From Saprospiraceae bacterium (GTDB lineage: Bacteria; Bacteroidota; Bacteroidia; Chitinophagales; Saprospiraceae), in assembly GCA_019638385.1 (NCBI GenBank), contig JAHBTW010000001.1, forward strand, positions 558,001 to 622,000: a stretch of 64,000 nucleotides of DNA, written 5' to 3'. Position numbers and translations under genes: made by a program. Under the pieces are notes generated by a model. That model was not told the DNA's origin. It did no database searches and saw only the letters and a program-made list of their open reading frames with translations. This document shows positions 9,433 through 18,607 of this stretch, piece by piece; the stretch's first letter is position 1, and each line of letters begins with the position of its first letter.

Positions 9433-10233
9433 ATGAAAAAAATAAAAATCGTTGCCGTAAGCTATTTGAATACCAAGCCTTTGTTGTACGGCTTACTCAA
9501 AAGCCCGTTAGCGGCACAGATAGAGTTGCAATTGAACATTCCCTCCGAGTGCGCCCGCAAGCTGAAAAGCGGAGAGGCCGATCTGGGCTTGATTCCCGTG
9601 GCCGGCATACCCGAATTGGACAGCCCACGCATTGTGTCCAATTTTTGCATCGGCGCCCAGGGCACGGTGCGCACGGTGTGCATTTTCAGCGAGCGACCTT
9701 TGGAAGAGGTGAAACGCATTTATTTGGATTACCACTCCCGTACTTCGGTGGAACTGACGAAAATCCTGCTGCGCGATTATTGGCATTTATCGCCGGAGCT
9801 GCTGCCGGCACAGCCCGGTTTCGAGGATGAAATCGGTGGCGAAACCGCCGGGTTGGTCATCGGCGACAGAGCGATCGGCATGGAGGCGCGCTTCCCGTAC
9901 ATTTACGACCTCGGCGAAGCCTGGATGGCGCATACCGGCCTGCCGTTTGTATTTGCCGCCTGGGTGAGTAATAAGCGTCTGGATGCGGATTTCCTGTGTC
10001 AGTTCAATGAAGCATTGGAAAACGGCGTTCGCCAAATTCCCGAACTGATGTATCTGCTGCCTTCGCCGGCGCCCGGTTTTGACCTGCAGGCGTACTTTAC
10101 CGAAAACATCCGCTACGAATTGGACGAGCCGAAGCGATTAGCCTTGGAAATGTTTTTGAAAGAAATTTCAACGGACTCTTACCACCTTGCCACGCCATTG
10201 AGCGCCCCGGTAGTTGAGTTCCAGAATGTATAG
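9433..10233 (+). CDS. mqnA: Chorismate dehydratase MqnA
   Basis: First enzyme of the futalosine pathway, dehydrating chorismate to 3-enolpyruvyl-benzoate. It shows the expected start VAVSYLNTKPLLYGL, then EADLGLIPVAGI, RTVCIFS and LDYHSRTSVELTKILL. It is the immediate partner of mqnE. After the helix ending EMFLKEIS the frame continues for about 22 residues (DSYHLATPLSAPVVEFQNV). These are antisense to the end of the convergent PKD/T9SS gene, a 66-bp overlap. That tail looks like a stop-codon loss rather than conserved MqnA sequence. Confidence 0.92.
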   Translation: MKKIKIVAVSYLNTKPLLYGLLKSPLAAQIELQLNIPSECARKLKSGEADLGLIPVAGIPELDSPRIVSNFCIGAQGTVRTVCIFSERPLEEVKRIYLDYHSRTSVELTKILLRDYWHLSPELLPAQPGFEDEIGGETAGLVIGDRAIGMEARFPYIYDLGEAWMAHTGLPFVFAAWVSNKRLDADFLCQFNEALENGVRQIPELMYLLPSPAPGFDLQAYFTENIRYELDEPKRLALEMFLKEISTDSYHLATPLSAPVVEFQNV

Positions 10234-13209
10234 CCCTGCCGGGCGATCGGTCATATTTAGCGCGTGTTGCCGACTGAAACTGCCTTCCTCCAACGGAATG
10301 CCTGTGGCATCGTACAAGCGATAATGCGACGGCGCCGTTTGTTCCTCTTTCCATTCGAGATACAGCGTTTCCGACACCGGATTCGGGAATAGCCGAAAAC
10401 CCGCCGGCCCACCGGATTCTGTGGCGGCTACCGGTAACAGGTTGACGGTAGTCGAAGTAGCGCTTGCGCAAAAAGGGCGTTCGGCATTGAGCGTCACCGT
10501 ATAGACGCCGGGCGCGGCGTAAGTGTGTACCGGCGAAACGGCCTGACTGCTGTTCCCGTCGCCGAAGAGCCAGGAATAACTGCTCGCATTCGTAGAGTTA
10601 TTGGTGAAGGTAACCGTAAATCCCTGAGCGCTAAAGCTGAAGGCCGGTTCGGGAAAAGAGAATACCTGCACGGCTGCAGTACGAGTAATAGAAGAACTAC
10701 CCAACGGCCCGTTGAGGCTGAGGCTTACATCATAAATTCCGGGAGCGGCATAAATTACGGATGGAGATACCTGATTGGAAACGGCGGGATTGCCGCCCGG
10801 GAAACTCCACATCCGGGAGGTATAAAAACCGACAGACGCATCGCTGAACTGTACGAGCATAGGCGCGCAGCCCTCCGCCGCCGATTGTGCAAATGCCGCC
10901 GTGGGCGCCTGCCCGGCGATCACCTCAAAGTTGAAAATTGCTGAACCGCAGGCATTCACGGCGGTGAGCGTTACCGTGTAAACTCCCGGAGTGGCGTAAG
11001 TATGCGAAGGATTGGACACGGTGCTGCTGTTGCCGTCGCCGAAGGCCCATTGGTAACTGGTCGCGTTTTGGGAGGTATTTACAAAACTAAAAACCAGCCC
11101 GCCGAGGGGTTGTACGGTGAAAGCGGCCAACGGCTCCGGCGTCACTTCAATGTAGTTGCTGAATTGAAGGGTATCCGCACCGGCTGCATTGGCAACGATA
11201 AGGGTGACGCCGTAACTGCCCGGTGTATTGTAAGTGACTGACAAAGCGGGTAGGGGAGAGCTTGTCGGCGTTCCTCCGGGAAAAAACCATTGGTAGGTAT
11301 CCGCCCCGGCAGAGTTGGCACTGCTGAATGCAACCGACAAGGGCGCGCAGCCGACGGTCGGCGCAGCGGTGATGCCGGCAGTGGGGGGATTCGATAACAA
11401 AACCGCCATAGTGGCCGTGTCGGAACCGCAAGGATTGGACGCTAGGAGGCTCACCGTGTAGGAACCGCCGGAAGTATAAGTATGCAGCGGCATGGCTGCC
11501 GTACTCGAATTGCCGTCGCCGAAATTCCACAAAAAGGTACTGCCGTTTTGTGCATTGTTTTGAAACTGAACAGCATTGCCCATGACCGCAAAAGAAAAAG
11601 CGGCTACCGGTAAAGGTGTAACGCTGAGGGTTGCGGCCTGTGAATTGGCGGCAGGATAACAAGCGCTGCTGACGACCAAGCGATATTGATATCCGGAAAA
11701 ATTTGCGCCCACATTGCGGATGAGCAGCATCGGGGCTTGGCTGCCTGCATAAGTATTGTTGTCGGAAATATTTTGAAAACCGCCGCCGGTATTGACCTGC
11801 CATTGGTAACTGAGGCCGTTGCCGGAAGCGCTCGCCGTGAGCAGTATGCTGTCGCCTGCGCAGAGCGTTGCGGAGGTGGGTTGTTGTACAAACGCCGGGG
11901 CGGCAATGGGCGTATCGCCTTCCGGCAAAGCCGGGGGATCGAAACCAATCTGCCCGGCCTGCCCGGCTTGCGCGCCGTTGGTCCCCGTTGCGCAGGCCGT
12001 TGAGTTTTGGGTCTGCCCGGCTTGCCCTGCACTGACACTCGCTACCGGCACAGCAGTTCCCGCCGGTACCAGGATGCGCCCTCCTGCGCCGCCGCCGCCG
12101 GGTCCCATGCAGCGATTGGCGTTGGCGTTGTTTACGTTGCCGCCGTCGCCGCCGCGAGCTTCGAACTCCATATTAGTAATAGAAGCAGCAGAAACGATGA
12201 TGGCGCCGCCCGCTCCGCCGCCGCCTGCACCGTCGCTCAGCGCATTTCCGGAGCTAAGGCCGTTGGCTAAGGTTTTATGTCCGTTGCCGGTAATGCTGCC
12301 CGCTTTGATGAGCACAATGCCGCCGCCTGCACCGCCGTCGGTGCCGAGGCTGTTGTTTTCGTGGCCTGCGCCGCCGCCGCCGCCCATGTAAATGCGCAGG
12401 CCGGTATTGGGCAGTGCGCGGCCGCCGATGCCGGGAAAATTTCCGTTGCAACCGAAAGTGGCCGGTTCGTTGTTCGTGCCGCCCTGGCCGCCTGCGCCGA
12501 AGTGGCCGCCGCCGCCGCCGCCGGAGTTGTGATCGTTGCCGCCGCCGCCGCCGTTGGCCTGTGCGCCGCGGCCGGCCTCTGCGCCGGATATAAACGCTGC
12601 AATTCCTTCTCCTTTGGCTGCGCCGCGCCAGTTGTTGAGTGGGTAAAACCAAGCGTTCTGGTTGGCGAGCCAACTGCAATTGTTGGTTTGGTTGATTTGG
12701 GAAATGCCGCCCCGGAATCCCCGACCGCTGAGGTCAATATCGGATTGAAGCGTAAGTTGCCCCGACACCTCCATAGCCAAAACGCCGCCGATGGAGCCGT
12801 TCCAGGCCGGCGCGCTCAGCGTACCCGTTACGACGACATCGGTGTATTGAGGTACCGAAACGAGTTGTACGCTGCCGGTTAGGTTGTATGAATTGACTAA
12901 TAAAAATTCGAGGCGAACCTGATTGCCCGTCACCGATGCTACGGTAGCCAATTCATACAATCCACTGGAGGCTGGGTCGGTGATGGTACCGAAAGCGGCA
13001 GTATTGCTCGCGTTGATGAGCGCGCCTTTCATTTGCAGGAGGAGTACCCTGCCGCCGGGCGCAAAAGGTGCAGCGTTGTTGACGGTGACAATAGCGTTGC
13101 AATAATCAATGGCAGAGACCGCCGCGTATTGATTGATGGTGCCGGAAACGGTCGTTTGGGCAAAGGAAAATGCCGGAAAAAGCAGCCATGCTGCTAATAG
13201 TTTTCTCAT
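10168..13209 (-). CDS. Glycine-rich PKD-repeat T9SS surface protein, 1013 aa
   Basis: A very large exported protein, probably adhesive or structural. The signal peptide is MRKLLAAWLLFPAFSFAQ; I use the ATG at 13209 rather than 13230 because it places this segment first. Residues ~20-430 hold a beta-rich domain with a glycine/alanine-rich core (GGGGGNDHNSGGGGGGH). Then come an Ig-like segment and at least four PKD domains, recognised by WNFGDGNSS, WFFPGG, WAFGDGNSS and WLFGDGNSS followed by HTY. A T9SS sorting domain ends the protein (LFPNPVSETLYLEW ... AGLYILEL). The minus strand starts 11 bp after algH. Its 3' end overlaps mqnA by 66 bp tail to tail. Confidence 0.82.
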   Translation of the reverse strand: MRKLLAAWLLFPAFSFAQTTVSGTINQYAAVSAIDYCNAIVTVNNAAPFAPGGRVLLLQMKGALINASNTAAFGTITDPASSGLYELATVASVTGNQVRLEFLLVNSYNLTGSVQLVSVPQYTDVVVTGTLSAPAWNGSIGGVLAMEVSGQLTLQSDIDLSGRGFRGGISQINQTNNCSWLANQNAWFYPLNNWRGAAKGEGIAAFISGAEAGRGAQANGGGGGNDHNSGGGGGGHFGAGGQGGTNNEPATFGCNGNFPGIGGRALPNTGLRIYMGGGGGAGHENNSLGTDGGAGGGIVLIKAGSITGNGHKTLANGLSSGNALSDGAGGGGAGGAIIVSAASITNMEFEARGGDGGNVNNANANRCMGPGGGGAGGRILVPAGTAVPVASVSAGQAGQTQNSTACATGTNGAQAGQAGQIGFDPPALPEGDTPIAAPAFVQQPTSATLCAGDSILLTASASGNGLSYQWQVNTGGGFQNISDNNTYAGSQAPMLLIRNVGANFSGYQYRLVVSSACYPAANSQAATLSVTPLPVAAFSFAVMGNAVQFQNNAQNGSTFLWNFGDGNSSTAAMPLHTYTSGGSYTVSLLASNPCGSDTATMAVLLSNPPTAGITAAPTVGCAPLSVAFSSANSAGADTYQWFFPGGTPTSSPLPALSVTYNTPGSYGVTLIVANAAGADTLQFSNYIEVTPEPLAAFTVQPLGGLVFSFVNTSQNATSYQWAFGDGNSSTVSNPSHTYATPGVYTVTLTAVNACGSAIFNFEVIAGQAPTAAFAQSAAEGCAPMLVQFSDASVGFYTSRMWSFPGGNPAVSNQVSPSVIYAAPGIYDVSLSLNGPLGSSSITRTAAVQVFSFPEPAFSFSAQGFTVTFTNNSTNASSYSWLFGDGNSSQAVSPVHTYAAPGVYTVTLNAERPFCASATSTTVNLLPVAATESGGPAGFRLFPNPVSETLYLEWKEEQTAPSHYRLYDATGIPLEEGSFSRQHALNMTDRPAGLYILELNYRGAQWRGKVVRVR

Positions 13210-13220
13210 GTATGGTATGT

Positions 13221-13778
13221 TCAATTCCAATTGGGCGCATCGGGCATGTAAGCAATGACCGAGTACGCGTCTCCTTTATTATACATCACTTGTTGCCACA
13301 ACACTTCCGGGCTGGATTTGAAGAGATAATTTTGGTGCATTTCGGCGAGCACCCAGGAACCGATGGCCATTTCGTCGAGCAGTTGGCCTTCGTCCCAACC
13401 GGCATAGCCCATGAAGAAGCGAATGTTTTCCGGCAACACCAATTGGGAACGAATGAGAAATTTGAGTTTTTCAAAATCACCGCCCCAATAAATACCTTCC
13501 ACCACCTGATGGCTGTCGTCCAATATATGGCCTACGTTATGAACGTAGTGAATCGTGTCCATTTGCACCGGACCGCCTTCAAAGACCGGGGCTGTAAACT
13601 CGGGAAAACCGTCAATGAGTTCGTCCACACGCAGATCGGTCGGTCGGTTCATAATAAAGCCCATACTGCCTTCCGGCGAGTGTTCGCACAAGAGAACTGC
13701 GGCTCTTCTAAAGTTGGGATCCAACATAAAAGGCTCAGCCAACAGTACGACTCCGTTTTTGATTTCGTAATTTACCAT
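13221..13778 (-). CDS. YqgE/AlgH family protein
   Basis: A 185-residue member of the YqgE/AlgH (DUF179) family, conserved in many bacteria without a settled biochemical role. Signature segments are GVVLLAEPFMLDPNFRRAAVLLCEH, GSMGFIMNRPTDLRVDELI, VFEGGPVQMDTIHYVH and FFMGYAGWDEGQLLDEM. The start MVNYEIKNG at 13778 fits the family; the upstream in-frame ATG at 13859 adds a basic tail without similarity. It precedes the PKD surface protein with a short gap, but a functional link is not evident. Confidence 0.9.
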   Translation of the reverse strand: MVNYEIKNGVVLLAEPFMLDPNFRRAAVLLCEHSPEGSMGFIMNRPTDLRVDELIDGFPEFTAPVFEGGPVQMDTIHYVHNVGHILDDSHQVVEGIYWGGDFEKLKFLIRSQLVLPENIRFFMGYAGWDEGQLLDEMAIGSWVLAEMHQNYLFKSSPEVLWQQVMYNKGDAYSVIAYMPDAPNWN

Positions 13779-13980
13779 CGTTCGCTTCCTTTGTGCCAAA
13801 AGTGCGGTATTTTTTTTAATGAAGCAACTTTTTAACGCTAAAAGCGCGGACAAGGTCATATCGGCTACTTGCCTTACAGGCGCCTGACACCACAGAAAAG
13901 GAGGGTCGTGTGCAGAAATAGCCGGCTCATTCTGGAAGAAGTCAAAGTTTCCCGCCCTTGGAATTGGAATCCCGATGATT
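13779..13980. other. Intergenic, no gene seen
   Basis: About 200 bases between algH (whose promoter should lie here on the minus strand) and the end of the TonB-dependent receptor gene. I see no ORF, tRNA or strong hairpin. Confidence 0.5.
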
Positions 13981-16629
13981 CTATCGAGGGCTAAAATACC
14001 ATTTTATCCCCAGCAGGATTTGCCCGGGCAGCATACGGTATGTATTGGTTTGGATATAAACCGGGTTTAAAGTGGTAAGACTTACATTGGATGGAGCTAA
14101 ATTCAAAATGTCATAGAGCTTCAAGCTGCACTCAAAATATTTAAATGTCTTTTTCCTTATCAATTCCATATTCAGGTCATGATAAGTGTTGTTTACTCCG
14201 TTGATCTCATTATAAGTTAACTGATACCAGATTTTCCCTTGCAACAGGCCCCATTCAAATCTAATGGCAGATTTTGGCTTCATAAATACATTCAAGGTAC
14301 CGAATGATGCATTTTCTCGTTGAGAAATGGTCAGGTCAATTCCTGAAGAAAGCGTGATGTTTTTTATTTTATTGTAATTAAATCCAATTGTAGATGTCAA
14401 TGTTTTATCTTTTATTTCGGCTTCATCCACATAAAGATTGGATTGATTTAGCAGTAAATTAATGTTATAAGTCCCTGCTCCAAATTTTTTATAATACAAC
14501 AACTGCAGTTTTACTTGATTCCCGCGCCTTAATAGCCTGTGCGATTCGGTTTGAAAATAGTCATCAAAATGATAAACCGGAAGTACCTCTGTTGCATTGG
14601 GGCTAAATGAAAAAATTGCATTGAATAGCGTAGCTCGTTCAGAAATTTCAAACTCTTTGAATACACTCAAGTTATAAGTGTCTATAAAACCCGCATCGCT
14701 GATATTGGCGCCGCCTTCTCTGATGCCCCATTGGTTTTGCAGCGTTTGCAAGTTATTGACTTGCACTAAAGACGGCCGGCTGATTTTTGTGGAAAAGCTG
14801 GAAGATACATTCCATTTATTACTTATTCGATACATGACCAGCGCCTTGGGCCTCACATAGTTATTCTGAATTATGGCATCCTGTGAATTTAAGGAGACGT
14901 AAGAATGTATAATGCCTCCTACGACTCTGAATAGGCGCGTATCATATCTTAGGCGAAAAGAATTAGATATATTTGAAAACTCTAATTTTTCCATCCCTAC
15001 AAAGGGAAATGTAAACGAATGCTCAGACGAATTAGACAACTTTTCAGAATTGAGATCAAAAGAGATATTGTACTGAACATCTATGTTTTGATATTTTTTT
15101 CTGATCAAGAGTTGATTGTTCAGTTCATTGCGGAAATGCTTGCTGTTTTGATCGGTGATAAATCCCCTTTTGATAAGGTCAAATATCGCTTGCCCTGCCA
15201 TTGTATCTTTACTGGAAATGTTTTTGCCTTCGAAGTCCAGCGAAAATCTGTTTGTGCCAAAAACAGAAAGTGTTATTTCTTTTTTAAATATTTTATGAAA
15301 TTTATAAACAGGGGCAATCGAAATCTTTTGAATATTTTGATTGCTTTCGTTTTGGTACGACTCGTCTGAAAAGGAACCACCCTCTGATGCTTGTACTGTT
15401 TTGGCGTGTATTAAAACCGGCGTTTCAAATTCAAAATTGGTAGTGGAGTTGATGACGGCAGATAAATTATTATGTAGCGTAGCAACCCATGAATTTTTGT
15501 TGTGCAATTGTACAAAATCTTGATCGGATACTGCATCTGTAAAATACTGGCGCAAGCTCGCTATATTTTGATTAACACCTAATTGATGAATCTGGAGACT
15601 TGACTTCATTCTAAATTTTTCCGTAAATGCATTGTCTGCGGCAATCTTTAAAGTGAGTGTGTTGAATCTGGAGAAAAAAGAGCTGTTAAAATCTGAAAAT
15701 TCATGTGGACGATGTTGCCACACAAGACGGTGGTTTCCATTGAATAGCATATTATTTTCTTCTGCTCTTATTACTTCGGATAAGTTGAATTCCTGAATTT
15801 GTCTGCCTGAATTTGATTTTGCAACAAAAAGCCTGAAAGCGCTTGAAATTTTGGTGTTTATTATGTTTGATCCGGCATCATGAATATTGTTATAACCGGC
15901 ATATAGAAAAACAGTTCCTTGATATGATTGCTTGAATTTTTCTTTAAGCTTTATCTCCAAAGCGATTCCTTTCTCTTGTTTTTCTGCATAGGGCTGATAT
16001 GTATCCGAATAGTTTTCAATAATTCTCAAGTCTTGTATCGTTTCATAACTAATCGCATCCGTGAATTCAACATGATTGGCACCCGATATATCTCTTCCGT
16101 CAATAAGCACATTTTGTACAGGTCTGTTTTGAAAAAAAAAATGCGATCCATTAGTAGAAAAGCCGGATATTTTCATCACCATATCTGTTACAGACTGCTC
16201 AGAACCGGTTTCAAAAGCTTTAATGTTGAAAATTGTGGTGTCTCCTGATTTTCTCATGAGAAAGGCTTTGTCAATGACAGATACCTCCTCCAAATTGACC
16301 GACAAAGGCATTAAAGTTACCAGATTTAGCTCAATGACAGCTTGATTGCAATGAACAAGGAGTATCGTATCTGCATAGCCGAACTGGGTCATTCTTATTT
16401 TGTAATAGCCTCTTTTCAAGGCGGAAAACTTGAATTCTCCTTGGTCATCCGTCGTTCTGAATCCAATTAATTTAGTATTCGTTGTATCCAGCAATTGTAT
16501 CATGTTTCCAGCCTTTTCGTCGCTGCCCGAAAGCAATGACCGGCCGCGAATTTCGCAACCCTGTGCGAACATTGCATCGGCAGATAATAGTACAAAAAAC
16601 AGGATAATATATGTTGAACGCTCCATCAT
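13981..16629 (-). CDS. TonB-dependent outer-membrane beta-barrel receptor
   Basis: An 882-residue outer-membrane protein. A signal peptide (to DAMFAQ) is followed by a carboxypeptidase-like regulatory domain (CEIRGRSLLSGSDEKAG ... FKFSALKRGYYKIRMTQFGY). A plug domain follows (ISGFSTNGSHFFFQNRPVQNVLIDGRDISG), then a long beta-barrel ending in an aromatic-rich strand (GIKWYFSPR). It belongs to the CarboxypepD_reg/outer membrane beta-barrel type rather than SusC or FecA. Its start overlaps the GLPGLI gene stop by 4 bp, indicating translational coupling, and that gene follows a secreted Cys-containing peptide gene. A role in exporting, receiving or resisting that peptide is an inference from position. 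Confidence 0.85.
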   Translation of the reverse strand: MMERSTYIILFFVLLSADAMFAQGCEIRGRSLLSGSDEKAGNMIQLLDTTNTKLIGFRTTDDQGEFKFSALKRGYYKIRMTQFGYADTILLVHCNQAVIELNLVTLMPLSVNLEEVSVIDKAFLMRKSGDTTIFNIKAFETGSEQSVTDMVMKISGFSTNGSHFFFQNRPVQNVLIDGRDISGANHVEFTDAISYETIQDLRIIENYSDTYQPYAEKQEKGIALEIKLKEKFKQSYQGTVFLYAGYNNIHDAGSNIINTKISSAFRLFVAKSNSGRQIQEFNLSEVIRAEENNMLFNGNHRLVWQHRPHEFSDFNSSFFSRFNTLTLKIAADNAFTEKFRMKSSLQIHQLGVNQNIASLRQYFTDAVSDQDFVQLHNKNSWVATLHNNLSAVINSTTNFEFETPVLIHAKTVQASEGGSFSDESYQNESNQNIQKISIAPVYKFHKIFKKEITLSVFGTNRFSLDFEGKNISSKDTMAGQAIFDLIKRGFITDQNSKHFRNELNNQLLIRKKYQNIDVQYNISFDLNSEKLSNSSEHSFTFPFVGMEKLEFSNISNSFRLRYDTRLFRVVGGIIHSYVSLNSQDAIIQNNYVRPKALVMYRISNKWNVSSSFSTKISRPSLVQVNNLQTLQNQWGIREGGANISDAGFIDTYNLSVFKEFEISERATLFNAIFSFSPNATEVLPVYHFDDYFQTESHRLLRRGNQVKLQLLYYKKFGAGTYNINLLLNQSNLYVDEAEIKDKTLTSTIGFNYNKIKNITLSSGIDLTISQRENASFGTLNVFMKPKSAIRFEWGLLQGKIWYQLTYNEINGVNNTYHDLNMELIRKKTFKYFECSLKLYDILNLAPSNVSLTTLNPVYIQTNTYRMLPGQILLGIKWYFSPR

Positions 16630-17348
16630 TCAGGAGTGATTATCCATGTATTTAGCGGAGTGTTGTTATTTATTAAAACTGCTTTTTGGGGTACCAATTG
16701 TGTAACTTCACCATAAGACAACCTGACAGCATCCTCTCTGGAAACCATCTGGAGGCCATCTGGTGGAACCGGCACCTTGACATGGCCGACATATATGTCT
16801 TTAGCAATCCATATTTCATAAGGGGTTTCATAGTGGAGTACCAGCCCGGGCAGGTTGAATATGCCGAATTTGGGGCCATCCGCATAAGGCAGCCCCGGCG
16901 CATACCAGGCCGTGTGTCCTTTGGGTGATTCCGCTTTAATGCATTCCGCTCCGGCAATAATTTTCTTTTCATCAGCTATTTTCCATTGATAATCACCGTT
17001 TTTATTTATTTCGGATATTTTCCTCCTTACGCCGAAACCCTCCTTGAATTCTGCACTGGTACGCACCCATTGGTCTTCATTGTAGTTTTTGTATATGTGG
17101 TCATAGTAGCAAAATGAAGAAAATTTTTTTGTGGGCTTTGAGATCAACATTACGCTGTCTCGAGAGAGAAAAGATACGCCTTTGGATATGGTAAGCGAGT
17201 ATCGGATGATCTTCTTCAAGTCATGGAGTTCAGGAGGTAAATCTGTATGATTTATTAGTTTGCACTCATACACAATCTGTAAACTCTGACCAAATGTACA
17301 TGTGGATATCATTACTAAAAAGACCAGAATAAATGCATTTTTTTTCAT
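16626..17348 (-). CDS. GLPGLI family protein
   Basis: A 240-residue exported protein of the Bacteroidota GLPGLI family, whose role is unsettled. It has a signal peptide (MKKNAFILVFLVMISTCTFGQ), the central AWYAPGLPYADGPKFGIFNLPGLVL segment that contains the family-defining motif in variant form, and a conserved pattern of short beta strands before it (QWKIADEKKIIAGAECIKA). It is translationally coupled to the downstream TonB-dependent barrel. GLPGLI genes often sit beside such receptors, which supports a shared envelope task. Confidence 0.85.
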   Translation of the reverse strand: MKKNAFILVFLVMISTCTFGQSLQIVYECKLINHTDLPPELHDLKKIIRYSLTISKGVSFLSRDSVMLISKPTKKFSSFCYYDHIYKNYNEDQWVRTSAEFKEGFGVRRKISEINKNGDYQWKIADEKKIIAGAECIKAESPKGHTAWYAPGLPYADGPKFGIFNLPGLVLHYETPYEIWIAKDIYVGHVKVPVPPDGLQMVSREDAVRLSYGEVTQLVPQKAVLINNNTPLNTWIITPE

Positions 17349-17563
17349 TGTAGATGATTAAAAGATTAAGTAAAAAGATTTACTCTTTGTTATCCGAATA
17401 TTGTGATTAATGCACATTTGTGAAAAAAGAAATTGTTGGGATCTATAAAGTGAGTCTGGCCGGCATTCGAGTTCCTGGAATACTTCGAAACAAGCAGTCT
17501 TCAGGTCAGATTGTGCTACCATAAGCCTCTTATTAGAGAAATCCCAACAATCTTCAACGAAAA

Positions 17564-17836
17564 TTAGCAGTCTGGACCGATGATTACAGGCGTTTGCCCT
17601 TCAGACCATGCTATTGTGCATTCTCCTCCATCATCAAATTCAGTCCTGACGCATTCCCAATTGCTGCTATTATTGGGACTATAGCCGCAATAAATGAGTA
17701 CGGTTTCAATACCTACTGTGCTTGCAGTAGTGCATTCGGTATAGCTCGCAGACTCATCTAATGTGTTAGCCTTGGCCTGCTCCAACACGAAAAACGCCGC
17801 TGTCAAGCAAAGCAAAATCGACAATAAAGATTTCAT
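17564..17836 (-). CDS. Secreted Cys-containing peptide, 90 aa
   Basis: An unrecognised small exported peptide. Residues 1-23 form a signal peptide (MKSLLSILLCLTAAFFVLEQAKA). The mature part is about 67 residues with five Cys, in YTEC, IYC, WEC, GEC and the C-terminal PDC. It is acidic and rich in Ser and Thr. I chose the ATG at 17836 because it opens the signal peptide; the longer frame to 17992 runs into the decamer repeats and has no coding character. It lies downstream of a small HTH gene, decamer repeats and a TAAATTTG element, and upstream of the GLPGLI and receptor genes. It could be a secreted effector, signal or toxin peptide; nothing in the sequence decides. Confidence 0.7.
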   Translation of the reverse strand: MKSLLSILLCLTAAFFVLEQAKANTLDESASYTECTTASTVGIETVLIYCGYSPNNSSNWECVRTEFDDGGECTIAWSEGQTPVIIGPDC

Positions 17837-17944
17837 GATTCGTAATTTTGAATTACCCCTACTTCTTTTTCGGTGGTTTCGGGATAGCCCACCATCGAAT
17901 CCGACAAATTTTGGCGCCTTGTATATTGTCGGAATAAGATAATC

Positions 17945-17952
17945 CAAATTTA
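17945..17952 (-). promoter_or_regulatory. Bacteroidota -7 element TAAATTTG upstream of peptide gene
   Basis: On the minus strand this reads TAAATTTG, matching TAnnTTTG. It lies 108 bp upstream of the peptide start. No TTTG -33 element is present; instead, exactly 18 bp upstream begins the decamer repeat array. The same arrangement with the same spacing recurs at 43415-43422. Confidence 0.65.
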
Positions 17953-17970
17953 AGGGAAAAATGAAATATG

Positions 17971-18010
17971 ATTTTGTGTCATTTTGTGTCATTTTGTGTC
18001 ATCTTGTTTC
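17971..18010 (-). repeat. Tandem decamer array, 3 perfect plus 1 degenerate copy
   Basis: On the minus strand the unit is GACACAAAAT: three perfect copies at 17971-18000 and a fourth at 18001-18010 matching 8 of 10 bases. The period is 10 bp, close to one helical turn. The array spans the stop codon of the HTH gene, so that protein's last codons (DDTK) come from repeat units. It ends 18 bp before a TAnnTTTG element. Most likely it is the operator for the HTH protein encoded beside it. Confidence 0.8.
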
Positions 18011-18231
18011 AGGTCATTGTTCAAGTGTAGTATTTCTCTGCGCCATTCGGCCTTTTCTTTGTCCGGCATTCCGCCAGGAAAACCGAGATGCCGGTAAATA
18101 TGTGCCAAGTGGCACGGCAACAACAATCTGCGCGTAGCCGCGATGTCCCACTCCTTCAGCTGCCGGTACAAGGTGCTGCGGGACAATCCGTACTCATCAG
18201 CTACTTCCTGTCTGGTTTTGGTTTTTTTCAT
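17989..18231 (-). CDS. Small HTH DNA-binding protein, decamer locus 1
   Basis: An 80-residue protein whose N-terminal third is a helix-turn-helix (TRQEVADEYGLSRSTLYRQLKEWDI), similar to Hin/resolvase-type or homeodomain-like HTH units. A short basic segment with CHLAHIYRHLG follows, then a charged helix. There is no other domain, so it would bind DNA as an oligomer or as repeated monomers. The C-terminal codons overlap the decamer array. Its paralogue at 43485-43676 shares TRQxxADEYGxxRxTLYR and also precedes a decamer array and a secreted-protein gene. I infer a local transcription regulator; activator or repressor cannot be told. Confidence 0.75.
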   Translation of the reverse strand: MKKTKTRQEVADEYGLSRSTLYRQLKEWDIAATRRLLLPCHLAHIYRHLGFPGGMPDKEKAEWRREILHLNNDLKQDDTK

Positions 18232-18569
18232 GGTCGTATTAGTTTGAGTTTGTTTTTACCTAAGCACTTGACCAACAAAATACTATGCGCTACTTCGTGC
18301 AGAAGCAGCCGCATTTTTACCCTACCTTTAGTGTGTTGTTCGAGTGTTTGTGTGAGTCGGTACTATCGGGTTAAGTTGCCCGGGTGTTCATAATTATGCT
18401 GCAATAATAAAAAAAAATTGACATTTCTTGTGGCCACCCTAATACTACTGGACATTTTTTTAAAAATCCGGAACGAGATAATGCCCAATAGTATCGCCGC
18501 CCTATACCTAACGTTAGCTACTCGTCTTTTACTCAACTAAAGGTATTGCAGGCTTGCCGGTCGTCAAGC
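18232..18569. other. Divergent intergenic region between HTH gene and FecA-like gene
   Basis: About 340 bases holding the promoter of the minus-strand HTH gene and the upstream part of the receptor promoter. It is AT-rich, with a run of A at 18408-18417 and a T run near 18455. I find no clear TAnnTTTG for the HTH gene, no ORF and no RNA gene. Confidence 0.45.
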
Positions 18570-18577
18570 TACCTTTG
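18570..18577 (+). promoter_or_regulatory. -7 element TACCTTTG for the FecA-like receptor
   Basis: Matches TAnnTTTG, 30 bp before the ATG at 18608. An ATTG at 18544-18547 lies about where the -33 element should be (22-bp gap). Confidence 0.55.
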
Positions 18578-18607
18578 CCGCATTATCTTGATTTAATCTA
18601 AATAAAA

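Noticed and set aside
12267..12882. Several 130-200 codon frames on both strands in the glycine-rich part of the PKD protein gene
   Set aside because: They are shadows of GGN repeats; products are Arg/Ala/Pro low-complexity without domains.
17971..18010. CRISPR array
   Set aside because: The repeats are contiguous 10-mers without spacers; no cas genes are present. No CRISPR array was seen elsewhere.
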